From Paramacrobiotus metropolitanus (lineage: Eukaryota; Tardigrada; Eutardigrada; Parachela; Macrobiotidae): DNA of 64,000 nt. Position 1 is the first letter of the stretch. Each line of letters begins with the position of its first letter. Both the position numbers and the translations under genes were made by a program. The DNA lies in the NCBI RefSeq assembly GCF_019649055.1, contig NW_026570270.1, positions 806,001 through 870,000 on the forward strand, read 5' to 3'. Below are positions 37,425 to 49,300 of this stretch, one piece after another. The notes under the pieces are model-generated. The model saw only the letters and a program-made list of their open reading frames with translations. It was not told the origin of the DNA and searched no databases.

Positions 37425-40400
37425 TCAGGCCGTGTTCCACAGAGGTTGATGATCAGCTCCAATGTGCCAAACCATGTAATCTCGCTCCCAGTACATTACC
37501 GAGCAATCCTACAACACAGATTAAAATTACACAAACCAAACCAACAATTTTACAGCGAGGCAATCAGATCGTCTGTACCCAATACCATATTTCTAACTGC
37601 AGTTTAAACTTATAATAAAATTGTGAATCTTGCATGAATACATCACTGCTCGACGTAATCTAATGGGCGCACTCTACTGCCAATCTGGATCAGGGTCATC
37701 ATTCTTATTCTTAATATCAATTTTCCAGCTGCTCACATTACATAGGTACCTGATCAGGGCATAAATACTTCCACAAGTACCGCTGCATTTTTTTATCAGA
37801 GTTGCTCTCAACACAATCCTCCAACAAACCGTCTAAAGTCTCTCCAACACGCACACGCCGCTGGTCCATTTTTATCACGAGGTCCATTCGTTTCTATGAA
37901 CACAAAGTACAGAAAATCAAAAAGATTAGCCGTGATTTCGAAATACATAGTGTAGCGTATGTATAAGTCGAGATCCTCGTCTTCTTAGCAACTGCTGCTG
38001 TTTTTATCATGTTTCTGTAGCTAGCTACGATTCTTTCTTTTCTGTTCAATTGTTTTCTGCTGCGAAGCCTGCGATACCAGTCGGATCAATAAAGAGCGTA
38101 CGATTCTACTAACACTACAGACATCACTCATAGAACGGAAACCCTGTTGTTTGTAGCCTTCACGAGGGAATACATAACCGCAATTTTTCATCCGAAGGAA
38201 TCTTTACGACAGCGCTTGTCAATAAATGGTCAACGACGAAACGCAGCGTCAGTGCTGGGCACAATGGAAGGGCCAGCTATTTCAAATTTTGTTGCTTTAG
38301 TGTCCCGTGTTCCGCTTTGTCCGCACTTCGTACAATAAGTTCGATCTGATCCACAAAACGATAGACTCCTAGTAACCGTGAACATTCAAAACCTTGGAAC
38401 GGTTAAATATACTGCGCCACGCTACACCGCGACTTCCACGGGAGGGCATGATAGACAATTTCATCGCCTGCACATTGCCCAATTCCTGAACTGCGCTTAG
38501 TGCCGATAACTGTATCATACAGTTGGAGCCATTGCAGTACGTTAATTTACTGCATCAAGTACTGTGGACCTGATCGTAACGGCGCTAATACGGGCAGCAC
38601 ATTTTCTGGATAGTAACAGTTCATCATCTTCTACAGCAATGCGCAACTACGTACTTCGCAAGCGCATTTAATTTACACGAATTTATTGCCAGCGGAAGTT
38701 CAGTGCGGCAACCACAGAACTTGTTACTCTGGAATATTTTCGGAATTTTTCACCTTTCAGTTACAAATTGAATTACCTGCAAGGCGTTCCCCGAGTATTC
38801 AGGCTTGCCGCACAGCAAAGGATGCATCGCTGTCACATGTGACACCATGTGGTTCGTGGATGCCTTCGCGATCGCCTCGCAACCCTGGAGAAAAAACCCA
38901 TGCTCCGAATTTTATTTTACGTTAAATTAATTCGAGTAATTTTGTTAAATTTACTGGAGCCAACAGTAACACATCTAGTTCATAGTGGCGTTAACAAGCA
39001 GCTTCAACCCATTCGCATGGAAAAGGACTCACTTCAGTCATTTGGGCAGGGCATCCAAAGAAAAGGTCGGTTTCAATAGTACCTGTTCCTTGTGGGAAGA
39101 ATAGATGTGACCTCTCATTTGGTCAGCGTTTCGGATGAGGTTATCTTTACATGGTTCAAGATTGCAGACGTAATGCAAGCAGTTCTTCTGCAAAATCAGC
39201 ACCGTTCTGCAGGCCACGCCATCGTAACATCCCTGTCACGACCCTGTGTACCACATTTACGGTGGACGAGACACATAATATTATATCACATGCTGCACAA
39301 TACATGACCTCTATGACGGTAGGTTGGATGAATTTATCTGGAATTGTCTGGCTAGGAAACGGTCGAGTCGGATCAAATACCCATTCCGGAAACGTTTTAC
39401 GCCCATTCAAATGCTTGAGGTAGGCCATATCGTCCATTTTCTAAGTTTAAACATGAGATAGAAGTTACTAGCGGTGGTTGATAACCACATCATTGCACCG
39501 AGCGCGAGCAATAGCCACTGAGATCTGTTACGCATTTCCAGTACCACTTGAAGTGATACGTACCACTGGAAATGGAATCAATATTGTGGAATTCCACATA
39601 TCCCATAGGAAAGAGGTGACGGTGACGCGCTTTTGGCGTCAGATATACTCTGCTATGGAGCGTGTAGTCTTGACGATCAGTTAATTGCAGCACCTCGCGC
39701 TTCGCGCTCGGTGCAAAAAACTTATGACGGCGAAAACCAGCACATCGATTTTAAACAGGTAACACCACGTCATGCATCGAGCAGAAGGGGAACTAAAATA
39801 CAAACTAAAACTTTAGCGAAAAATCGCAGTCGATTATCAAAAAAATCACGTACACAAAATATTCACCTAGTAGTATAGTACCTACTTATGGTATCTATTT
39901 TTAGCATGGCATTCCTTTTATCAAAACGGCTAAACAAGGCAGCTGTGCAGCATGGACAGAGAGATACGGACGGAAAATCAAGGGAACAGAGATATAGAAG
40001 TATAGGTATCTGTCCTCTTATAATAAATCTCTATAGTTGCTTCACCAAATCATTTTCCTCCAGAAATTCTTCGAGATCATCATCGTCGTCGTCATCACTG
40101 CAGTTGATGCAGCACGTTAGTGTTTCCAGTTTTTCATAGAATTCCTTGTGCGCAGCCGTCAGGTGATCCTCCAAAAACATTCCTGTGTGCTGATCATATG
40201 CAACATCCTCGCATTCCTTGTTTCCGTTGCATTCCGCCGGACAGGGGCACACCAGATTGATCTGCACATCTGTCAGTTGGTGCGCGGTTTCCAGATGCGC
40301 CTTTAGACTCTCCGTCGACGTAAAGCACAACTCCTTGCAAGTATCGGATTCGGACACGTACGGACACTTAAGAGGATTGCCACCATACTGCAGATTGTAA

Positions 40401-41441
40401 AAAACAAAGAATACGAGCAGACATAGGACACGACATACACGATGAATGTAAATTATAATAATATGTCACATAACGCATTATAGAAATATGTAATTATTAT
40501 AGTAATATGTATTATAGTAATATGTCACATAAGCCCACAAAATAAATTGCTGATTTTTACCGATACTGTTCCCATAACGAGTACATGATTAGCCAGTTCC
40601 GTTTTGCGAACGATAATTTTGTGAAGAATTATGGTCGTTTCCAGCACTTTCGTATCGGGTCGCACGGAGCACTTCTATGAAATTAGAAGACCGCTCGTAT
40701 CACATTAATTACGGAATTTAAAGCTGACGCACCCATTTAATATCACAATTTACAAAAGCAAATTTATAGCAAAAAACAAAAACATGGAATCATCGGCTAT
40801 TAAAAAGTACTCTGTACACGAAATTATTGATTATTTGATACTACAGAGTAGTACGTAGTACACATATCAAGTGAAAACTTTTTATACGAATTTTAATGCA
40901 GTAATGACGTACAGTTTTCTGGAATCATCATCCGCTTAGATACTGTGATACATCTCATCAAGATTCAAACCCCGTTAATGTAGAAGTTATAGAAAGCACC
41001 TCTTTACAAGTACAGTACCATAATTAATTAGGGTTTGGGAAGCACTAACTGTTAGAGCTTTCGAATTAAAGAATTCAAAGCTGTCTTTGAACTGTTTCAG
41101 CTTTGCCTGCAGCACACCTGCGGTCCTACTACTGATCGCTATAGATCTACCCGCTTATTTCGGTCTTAAGATTCATGAGTTCGTCAACATAAAAGCAGTT
41201 GGGAGCCGTTTCGCTCGATGGAACATACCAGCACATTCGGCAGCTCCACGTTCTGCCTCGGTTTTCCGTCGTACAACGAAGAGTAAGGAATTTTGGGATC
41301 ATCATTCGGAACCCTACTTGATTCTGCACAATGAGAAGTTTTCTGTTTTAACTCACATCTTTGGCGCTTCTGGCTGAACGGGTCAACTCCTCTGTCACTA
41401 ATGGAGCACGCGTCCATTGGTTCAAAACGATCGCACGACAT
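37425..41441 (-). pseudogene. Novel zinc-finger-like gene family, copy 1 (frameshift in exon 5)
   Basis: Eight exons in transcript order: 41229..41441, 40561..40674, 40046..40387, 39309..39440, 39033..39187, 38777..38884, 37750..37893 and 37425..37508. A full product would be about 430 residues. Exon 1 is polar with a basic patch (FSQKRQRCE). Exon 2 ends HVLVMGTVS. Exon 3 has two Cys/His modules, LKAHLETAHQL and CPCPAECNGNKEC..DHLTAAH, and an acidic Asp run. Exon 5 has YVCNLEPCK and exon 6 GCEAIA..SHVTAMHPLLCG. Exon 8 has YWERDYMVWHIGADH. Exon 5 is one base short (155 instead of 156 nt) near 39070-39085, where siblings read QVRxETDLFFGCPA. This breaks the frame unless it is a sequence error. 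The Cys/His spacing suggests atypical C2H2-like zinc binding; I do not recognise the family. Confidence 0.7.
38168..38278 (+). repeat. Dispersed coding-like fragment, copy 3 (LRQRLSINGQRRNAASVLGT)
   Basis: It lies in intron 6 of zinc-finger copy 1, on the opposite strand. The frame reads LRQRLSINGQRRNAASVLGT and then MEGPAI, matching the C-terminal half of the fragment at 15119..15274. The flanks are unrelated. Confidence 0.5.
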
Positions 41442-43053
41442 TACGTATCTCAAAAGTGAATTCAATACTGAATAGTATTCAGTGAATACTCGAACAACAA
41501 AAGAACTGCGAGGGCGACGTCGTTATAAGGTTGAACAGAAAAGGCAGAGTGTAAAGAAAACGTAAAGAAAGCCGTTGCCCCAACGGCGGAAGCCTGTGTG
41601 CACTCCACAAGCGTATTACAACCGGTGATTGGCAACCGCCAATGTACGCGTAACTGCATAAGTTGTTAGAAAATATTACTGTACTGTGCATGATGAGAAA
41701 AAAATATTATTAAGATGCGGTCACACGAAATTGCGAATACCATTAATTAAAGAAATTACCAGTAAAAACCGAGGACTACCTTCAGCCGGCGCCAGCAGCC
41801 GTATGTAGGTGCCCTACTGCCGCGTTCTCCCGCGTCCGCCAGACACCAAATTTTGCCTAAGATGCCGGCTGACACGGCTCCTGCTGTCATGGCTCGTGGC
41901 TTTCGGGATCTAAAGAGGCAGGGAAGCTGTATACTGAAGGTGATAATCTGTTCGCAATCCCATGCGATAAAGTCGCTGCATATGGGTTTTATGGAGCTGG
42001 TGGAGGGGATGGTGGACGGGCAGGGTTGCCGCGAACTGCTTCCCGCCGACAGATTCGCAGTCCGTTTCGAGAATCCGAGAGACCAGGGCTGCTTCCAGCC
42101 GGCAATTTGGTCATGCAAGCATGCCGTGCGCCGAACGGGTACTGGACTCTGCCGCCGTCTGAATCGGCGTTGCTGCTTCATGAAGTTGAGCGAAAGTCCT
42201 ATGTGCGGCTTGTCAAGGCTGATGCCGAGCCGAAACGGAAACAGTCGTTGTGTGCCGGTGAGCGCGTATTGGAGTTGCCGCTGGAAATGCTAAAGGATAT
42301 CTTCCAGTCACTGGACATCGTTGAAAGGCTGCGCTGCCGCCACACCTGTCAGCTATGGGATGCTATTCTCACGACGGCGGAACTGTGTAGCGATGTGCGT
42401 GTATCGCGGCAGTCGTCAAACGCACCAAATCGGCAAAGTGGGACTAAAATTACGCCCTGTACGCTTGCATCTTCAAGCATATCACGCCCGCAGCGCGTAC
42501 CCATCTGCATTCGCGATACCGACTCGCGCTATCTTTACCATGGGAGCTTGCATGACCTTGTCACTCATACATCTCGCTTTATTCCTAAAAATTTTATACA
42601 AATTTAAAAATAAGCGTGACCTTTCGTGTGTTAAAGCATGGGACAGCGGCATTAAAAATGCACAATTCCAGCATTTGCCGCTGACTTGTCGCTTTTCTAA
42701 ATTAAATAAATATGCAGTAAATGTTCACCATTACAGGATTGTTTTGATTCCAGTAGTACAATACATATTCATTATAACGCACTGCTTTTGTAATCCTAAC
42801 AACAGTGACATAATTTCGAAGTATTGGTCAGTGCTTCCACTTCAACACTCCTGCAAAAATGCGAAGGGCAGCAAAATTCTCCACTCCACATTGGCTTAAG
42901 AAATGCGCTCGCGGAATCATGCACATGGGATTTTCACAACCCAACCTGCATGAATTATGTTGTCCATTTCTGCCATAATTAATTTCCACCACCTTGACGA
43001 TGGATATTCGTAACAACCCTTCAGCGGTTGCTCAAGTCCATATTTTCTTAATT
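41442..43053. other. Spacer with F-box fragment
   Basis: Between zinc-finger copy 1 and the serine protease. Apart from the F-box fragment (42026..42425), I see AT-rich sequence with no coding exon from 42600 to 43050. Confidence 0.45.
42026..42425 (+). pseudogene. F-box protein fragment, copy 1
   Basis: The open frame contains ADAEPKRKQSLCAGERVLEL followed by PLEMLKDIFQSLDIVERLRC and RHTCQLWDAILTTAELCSDV. This is a recognisable F-box (LPxExLxxIFxxLdxxxrlrxrxvCxxW). F-box proteins recruit substrates to SCF ubiquitin ligases. Homology to a second fragment at 56046..56260 covers only about 210 bp, starting near the ADAEPKRKQ block. Beyond 42425 the frame carries no recognisable domain, and no substrate-binding repeats follow. 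This looks like a truncated copy rather than a working gene. Confidence 0.6.
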
Positions 43054-44928
43054 ATGATTAAATTTATCTGCATTTTCATATGTCTGACCGTTGCTGTCCA
43101 AGCTCGTAAATATCAGCTGTAATCAGCAGAAAGTAAATTTGTTTTAAAATATCTGTATGTTTATTTTAATCCGGTACATCATCGAATTTTTTTATTTATT
43201 TGGATTAATTAATTGACATCCGTTGACAGAATGGTGGAAGCCAATCAGCAATAGCCCGGCAATTATTAAATCCAAAACTCCGCCCCTGCCGGCGCCAACC
43301 ACGGGCGCCGCCGCCGGCGATTCGAATACACCGACCAAAGTGTTACCAGACGCTCTGTGGGCCACAGGCTCCAGGATTATCGGCGGTGTGGAGGCGCAGG
43401 AAGAAAGCTGGCCGTGGATTGTGGCACTCATCCAGTTCCGGCCGGAATACATGCCGCCCGTCTACCAGTTTTGTGCTGCCAGTCTGGTATGTACAAATGG
43501 TAATGTTTTAATAATTACCGTCTAATCGGTATTTGAGTTTAGGGATATTTTTCACATCATTAGAAAATTTATCCGATTATCAAGCCGATCGCCAAGCGAG
43601 TTTGTTTCCCCAATACTTGAAACCGTAGTGTACCGTAGAGGCAGTACAGATACAACAGAATCCGCTTGTGACGCTATCGATACGTAAAAATTTCCTCTCT
43701 TCCTGAGAGTTCTTGGTTTACGGCAGAAAAATAAAATATAAAACCCTTAGATTTTTATTGCCGCATTTCTTATTCTGATTTTGATGTTTTCATGCTGCTT
43801 GCAGTAATAACACCCACACAATTCGTGTTCAGTTTTTACAATATAAATAAACATCATTAATGTAGTGCATAATTAAGCGATAGCCAACCGTGTAGTTTAT
43901 AAAATGAACACACCGATTTATACTTAATGTGGTACTTTTCTTTAATGAAATTACCATTGCACTGGTTTGATTAACAAAATTCACTACAGATTAGCGATCG
44001 CTGGATCGTGACTGCCGGTCACTGCGTGGACAACCACCCCGACGACTTCCTCACCACCCACATTAAAGCGGTGGTCGGGATTACCGACATTAAACAAGTG
44101 CTCACCCAGCCGGAGCTACTGCTGCCCATCTCCCGGGTTTTCCACCATCCGGACTACGACAATCCCAAGGACAACACTAACAATGATGTGGCCCTGCTGG
44201 AGCTGGCGGAGCCTGTCAAGTTCACCTCGCGTATCCAGCCTATCTGCTTGCCGACGCATCCGTCCACGGATCTGGCCAGTGCCGCCAATATTGACAAAGA
44301 ACGCGACGGAAAGAAAGTGGCATTTGTTGCTGGATGGGGGCATTTGGTGGAAAACCAAGGTCAGGCGTTTTATAAAAGGTCACTGAAATGATCTTATTTT
44401 TTTCACGATTTTGTTCCGTAGTTTTATGTTTTATCATGAAGCCGGTGAAGGTCATCCAGAGACCAGATGTATATAAAATAATAAGTGGAAATACATATCT
44501 TATAACAGGACGGAGCGACAATAATTTCGCCGTTCCTATCTTGATCTTGGGCATCGGTTCGGATAAACTGCAGCAAGTGGCCATTGATTTGTATGACCGG
44601 ACTACGTGCTTTAAACAGCTGGAAGAGTTCACATTCACTGATTGATGCTTTATTCGGATTGTATCATACTGGTATATCTATATGTACTGGTATATCCGGC
44701 GCAAAAATAACTAACTGCCGTGAATTTGTGGGTTTGTGGTGGCTTCCGGGAAAATTGGAAAAATTCCTGCCAAGGCGACAGCGGTGGCCCGTTGGTGGCT
44801 AAGGACAAGGATGGGCACCACGAGCTGATCGGAGTGGTGTCGTGGGCCGACGTGGGGGAAGGGCTGCGCGCAGCCCGGTGTGCCGGGAATCTATGCGAAT
44901 GTGTTATATCTAAAGAACTGGATTGAAA
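43054..44928 (+). pseudogene. Trypsin-like serine protease, probably inactivated
   Basis: Exons: 43054..43105 (signal peptide MIKFICIFICLTVAVQA), 43230..43486, 43990..44359, 44509 to about 44641, and about 44716..44928. A Pro-rich prodomain leads to the activation site SRIIGGVEA. His is in VTAGHC, Asp in NDVALLEL and Ser in QGDSGGP. Two defects are visible. Between exon 4 (ending LEEFTFTD, then TGA) and the last exon ([11 protein letters not shown]) there is no AG dinucleotide to act as acceptor. Near 44850 the frame shifts: GVVSWADV is in one frame and [17 protein letters not shown] in another. The residue six before the catalytic Ser, which sets primary specificity (Asp in trypsin), is Asn (44762). 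This may be a pseudogene or may carry sequence errors; the fold assignment is firm. Confidence 0.8.
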
Positions 44929-45289
44929 GTACTATTGTCAACGCCACTAAAAGGCATAAATTACCTATAAGCAGTAAAAATGTCTTAGCAATAAGTTTAA
45001 TCGATATCACCGCAACCGTAGCGCATATGAAGAAGACTATACGTGGCTATTCATATGCACTACGCCGCAACTGACGAAGACCACGATTAGCTGACTACAA
45101 TATACTTTGCTCGTATTGCTTTTATCAAGGTAATAACGTCTCTGCGTGTGTATTGTGTATAATCAAACGGCTGGCTGTTCGGCACAAAAGTTTTAGTTCT
45201 TATGGGCGTAGCGTACACCAAAGAGAACGTTCTGGCTAAGCCTATAATAATCGCAACAAACAACAGGAAAACCAAACAAACAGAACCGC
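44929..45289. other. Spacer between the protease and the tyrosine recombinase remnant
   Basis: The protease frame runs on past the usual end (to 45072) with no family resemblance. A minus-strand frame also runs through from the recombinase. I see no independent feature. Confidence 0.4.
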
Positions 45290-46480
45290 TCAACGAGAGC
45301 GAACAAACAGGCAGTTCAACGCAGTGAGCCCAAGGGAAACCCAAGGGAAACCCGTGGCCGCGGCACGGGCAAAAAGAAGACGCCGATCGTTTTCCCGAAC
45401 AATGTATTTCTCGAAACAGGCGCTGCGCCAATTTCCTTGCGCTTTTATAGCTTCTGGAGACGCACCACATTCGGATGCAAATGATGCACCACCCCCGCCG
45501 GAAGGAGTGAATACTAAATTTTGCGCCATCGTACCCAGCCTCATGCATAGCAGTCTGCAATAAACGCGTGAATTTGGCCGCGGGCAGGTTTCTTAACGCC
45601 CCACTGTTATCACGGTAACAGAAGACTGAACGGTCACTTTCAAGCACACCACTTTCACGAAGCTCTGTAAAAGCTTTAGCGGGGCAAAACACCGAGCCCG
45701 GTCGGATCGGGAGCGGAATAAGGATTTTTTCACCAATGCAGTGACTGGTTTTCATAACCGGAGCGGACACGAGAACGTTGTTTTTTCCCACAGTAACATC
45801 CCGGAAACGAATGTGTAGATGACCTTTATCGGTTCCAAACAGACTGCGTTTCCGTAACAATGAAAAGAATGCAAACAAACAACTTGAAACAAGCAGCCCA
45901 GAACGCCTTTCGTACTTCCGCGGGAAGTCGGTGCACTACTTCAAAAATGCCAACCAAATGGTGTGTCGTAAACTCGTAATTGGGGGTTTTTTGCTAGGAA
46001 ATTCCCTGCGCTGACGACGCACTCCTTCCATAGCCTGAGCGATCACAAAATGTTTGAGATCCGGCGCCGGTTTATAATGAAGATGGTACAACGGCACAAT
46101 GGCAGCCAGGTAGTTCTGAACGGAACTAAACTCAAGATTACGTGACAGTGACTTGGCAATGTATAATCAAACTGTACTTGGCTTTGCCGGTACTGACTGA
46201 AGCCGATCTTTACTGCAGAAGCTGCTAAACCTCCTCCACTGGGCCTTCCGGGTGCGGACAGAGGACGGTGTCATAGCACTGAGCCGCAACGCGGTCAGGG
46301 TCCCGTTCAGACTTGCTATTTGGGTATCTGGAACAGTAGTTACCGCTCAGGCGCAGTACACTTTCACGGTGCCTGATACAATCGACCACGGTCGACTTAT
46401 AACAATCAGCAGTACAAACACGGCTTAACGCATCCGCAAAGGTGTTATCGGCGACCGGAATATAAAGTCTTTAAGATACA
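45290..46480 (-). mobile_element. DIRS/Ngaro-type retrotransposon remnant (RNase H end plus tyrosine recombinase)
   Basis: Read on the minus strand from 46480: VADNTFADALSR is the typical end of a retrotransposon RNase H domain. A tyrosine recombinase follows: an N-terminal SAM-like part (TRKAQWRRFSSFC, SSVQNYLAAIVPLYHLHY, MEGVRRQRREF), then LLRKRSL with the first catalytic Arg, HSFRRG with the His-x-x-Arg box, and GNWRSACFEKYI with the Trp and nucleophilic Tyr. RNase H followed by a tyrosine recombinase is the hallmark of DIRS/Ngaro elements. The copy is dead: stops separate the parts, and an extra G in a G-run at about 45489..45497 shifts the frame between HSFRRG and GASFASECG. No reverse transcriptase was found upstream. 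Confidence 0.75.
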
Positions 46481-46919
46481 AATCTTAAACAGCTTTACAA
46501 ATCTTCATTCTAATCTGATAAACTCAATACGGAATTCACGTTAATGATAGTTTGATTGTCACCTTGTCATATAAAAGCGGTGAAGGCGAACCGCGTAGTA
46601 CAATTTTATGAACGATACTAACGAGTAACGGCTTACGCGTATAGATTACTGCTTTGTATTGCATGGATGACCAGACTTTCCGGATATCCGCTCAGCTGTG
46701 GCTTGGCCTCAAGGTCACTGCGCCCGGCTCTTGTTTTATGTAGGAAAATAAAATTCAGGAAGACTTCGCGCCATCGTTTTGGCTAATAAAAATAAATTTA
46801 CCGCTAAAAAACCTGCTATCTAACCTTCTAGTTAATTCATACGGTGTACGGTACAAAGTTTTAGCCGACAGACGCAGCTGGGCATGAATATACACTATAA
46901 ACGTCTGAAGCTAACCATT

Positions 46920-47747
46920 GGTGGAGGTCAATTACATTTGGGTAACCGTTGCGCGTCGGGTAACGGTGGAACGCGTAAAAAATTACGAATGAGTCAGCAA
47001 AAAATGAAATGGCAAATAAGAAAACGAGTAAATTTACGTGCCAGGGTGGAAATTGACCATCCAAGTGTAAAAAAGTTATCGTTTAATGCAGCTCCTCTGT
47101 GATTCAGACTGGATCATTTCTCGATATAAAAACAGTACATAATCTCATTGGAACTTAATTATGGATTACGAGTGCGTAACATAATATTATCTTTTGTTAT
47201 TTTTCTGGTATGGCACCGACGAAAAAACAGCGAGACAAAAAAATTATCAGTCTGATCTTGAGCTGGCAGCAGGCCTCTGTTAGCCACCTTTGGTTTTATG
47301 GGTCCTCGCTTCTTCTTCGCGGAGACGTCCTCTTAGGAGATGTCATAATGGCACAGTACGTGATAAAAAATAATTACAACCTACAGCACTTGTGTTCAGC
47401 AATGCGATCTCGATATGATGATGATAATTACACCCCAAATAAAAATCGTAAACGATAATAGCACAACAACTTCTAAAGAGAAATAATTTTGTAGCGTCAA
47501 GCCAACAATTAAAATTTTTCAGAACTTCAAAAATTTGCTGATCGGTGCGCGTAAGAAGTTTGGGTAATGGTTGCGCTTCGACGTCGAAGCGCAACGCTTA
47601 CGCGGACAAGTAAGCCAAAAACCCATCCCAGATTTCGCGATTACCAATCAGAATGTTTACTTAATTACGCGCTGTTACGTCACACTTTTTACGCGTTTCC
47701 CCGTTACCCGACGCGCAACGGTTACCCAAATGTAATCGACCTCCACC
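46920..47747. mobile_element. Terminal-inverted-repeat DNA element, about 830 bp
   Basis: The left end (46920..46982) and right end (47686..47747) are reverse complements over about 62 bp, starting GGTGGAGGTC and including GGGTAACCGTTGCGCGTCGG. Both sides are flanked by ATT (46917..46919 and 47748..47750), a possible 3-bp target duplication. The interior has no transposase. It contains a perfect 24-bp palindrome at 47571..47594 (TTGCGCTTCGAC and its complement). Non-autonomous; the superfamily is undecided. Confidence 0.75.
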
Positions 47748-47879
47748 ATTGTAAAACGCGTAAAATTAATGCAGGAAAAATAAGCATACATGCAAAATGC
47801 ATTTACTGTAAATACCGCCGATACATAACTTCGCGCCAAATACCTAGTTGAAGCGCTATGGTTAGTTGAGGAGACCGCC

Positions 47880-48314
47880 ATGCATGCTGGTATCCGTCTC
47901 GAACGTCTCATCGTGCACCAGCGTTCCATCACGATCGCACCGCCAGCACAAGGTGTTCCATGGAAATTCAGTTGGATTTCTGATGAGATGGCCGTGAACA
48001 GTGGTGTGCTGCGAGCGTGTGATTTGGAAAGAATCTTTCCAAATCACACGCTCGGAGCACGATATGCTTTGCCACTGTTAGGCACGGACGCTGTTCCCGC
48101 ATTGGAATTCCGTATTCGGCTGTCGTCATCACCCTGGAAAAATAGCTTCGTAAATGTGCATCTTATGGTTAGAGACTTAGGGTGGAGGATTTCGAAATCA
48201 GTCACCTCATTTTCAGACGCTTTTCTGTCCCAGCAAATTTCCATTTCAGTGCTCGGCAGTCAGCATGTAAGGGAACTGGATGTGTTTAGGGTTCCTGTCG
48301 CATCCTGTTCGTGA
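47880..48314 (+). CDS. Hypothetical ORF, 144 aa, containing a long palindrome
   Basis: This is an uninterrupted ATG frame with ordinary composition (for example VPWKFSWISDEMAVNSG and FVNVHLMVRDLGWRI) and no recognised domain. A 55-bp near-perfect palindrome sits in its middle and is translated through (RACDLERIFPNH). Lack of paralogue, introns or upstream signals keeps confidence low. It may be a piece of a mobile element next to the inverted-repeat element at 46920..47747. Confidence 0.3.
   Translation: MHAGIRLERLIVHQRSITIAPPAQGVPWKFSWISDEMAVNSGVLRACDLERIFPNHTLGARYALPLLGTDAVPALEFRIRLSSSPWKNSFVNVHLMVRDLGWRISKSVTSFSDAFLSQQISISVLGSQHVRELDVFRVPVASCS
48006..48060. repeat. Near-perfect 55-bp palindrome
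   Basis: Arms of 27 bp meet at a single central base (48033). The only mismatch is at the 48011/48055 pair. The left arm includes CGAGCGTGTGATTTGGAAAG and the right arm its complement. A palindrome with no spacer can extrude as a cruciform and is normally unstable, so a recent origin or a protein-binding role is worth checking. Confidence 0.9.
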
Positions 48315-49111
48315 TTTTATTATTTTAAATTTTTGGAGCGCGCATCGGCATCCCAGTTTCCACTTGTTTAGTTAATTGTGGAGGTCGCTTTTACACCAAA
48401 CCAGAGTTCCATCTTTTCGTGACACTGGAAATTAAATGCCAAGATTTACAAATTTGAGAATTCAGGAGAAACAAATCCGGCTGCCGGTATGGTTCGGCAA
48501 ATTTGGCTGATAATCTTCTTAGTCTGCTTAGGTACACCGTGAAACCCAGTGAATAACTCTGTAGATTCTTCAGGACTACCAAAGCAGGAATCCCCGTCCG
48601 TCGGCACATTACCATGGACGCCAGTGGAGTGTAGACGATCTAACCGGTGAAGGTTCGCCTGACGTGGGCAAACTGAACCGGTACTGCCTGCGGCGTTATC
48701 GCACTACATGTTCAGCATCGGCGGATGACGACAACGTATATATGGTGCCATCCCGCGACCCCAGCGCTAAATCTGTTGTAGTTTGAAAACGGCGTTGTAC
48801 TGTATTACTGCCAGTTTTTGACCCTTACCGTTTACGCTCGCGTAATTTTGCGGCAGGTTCATTGAACCGTGACAGGTGCGGTATACGACTAGAATCAGTC
48901 GTAGCATATATAAAACTGTAGTTTCGGTTTTTGGTCTTCGATATCCGTGTGTAAACAAAAGTAATTTTGGCGCCCGTAGAGTACGGAAGGGTCCGGCCGG
49001 TTGAAGGAAGCGGTGGGGCCTAACAGTCATGTGACATGAGTCATGTGACATGAGTCGAGTAACGATGCGTGAAACTTGTAGATGGCGTTGTTAGCTCGGC
49101 ATCTTTTTAGG
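48315..49111. other. No feature seen
   Basis: Mixed-composition sequence with only short, unsupported frames. The doublet GTCATGTGACATGA near 49026..49053 is a small direct repeat. Confidence 0.45.
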
Positions 49112-49300
49112 TTACATTATGTGCTCCTACATTATGTAGGAGCACCTTACTGTGCTCGTACATAATGCAGGAGCACATTGCATCGGTTCTGTGGAGGAGA
49201 AAAACGGAATTGTAGTATCCAAACAAACGTAATCCAGTATGCTCCTGCAATGTGCTCCTACATATATGTCCTCCTACATATATGTGCTCCTTCATATGTA
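49112..49300. repeat. Array of short GTGCTCCTACAT palindromes (left part)
   Basis: Repeated ATGTGCTCCTACAT-type words appear in both orientations, forming small hairpins such as GTGCTCCTAC..GTAGGAGCAC. The same words resume at 49832..49880 after the inserted element, so one repeat was split by the hAT insertion. Confidence 0.8.

Noticed and set aside
37248-37607. 119-aa plus-strand frame
   Set aside because: Overlaps the last exon of zinc-finger copy 1 on the other strand. The sibling loci (56.4 and 60.4 kb) preserve the minus-strand protein, not this one.
41756-42181. 141-aa minus-strand frame rich in Arg and Ser
   Set aside because: Antisense of the F-box fragment; composition is typical of a shadow frame.
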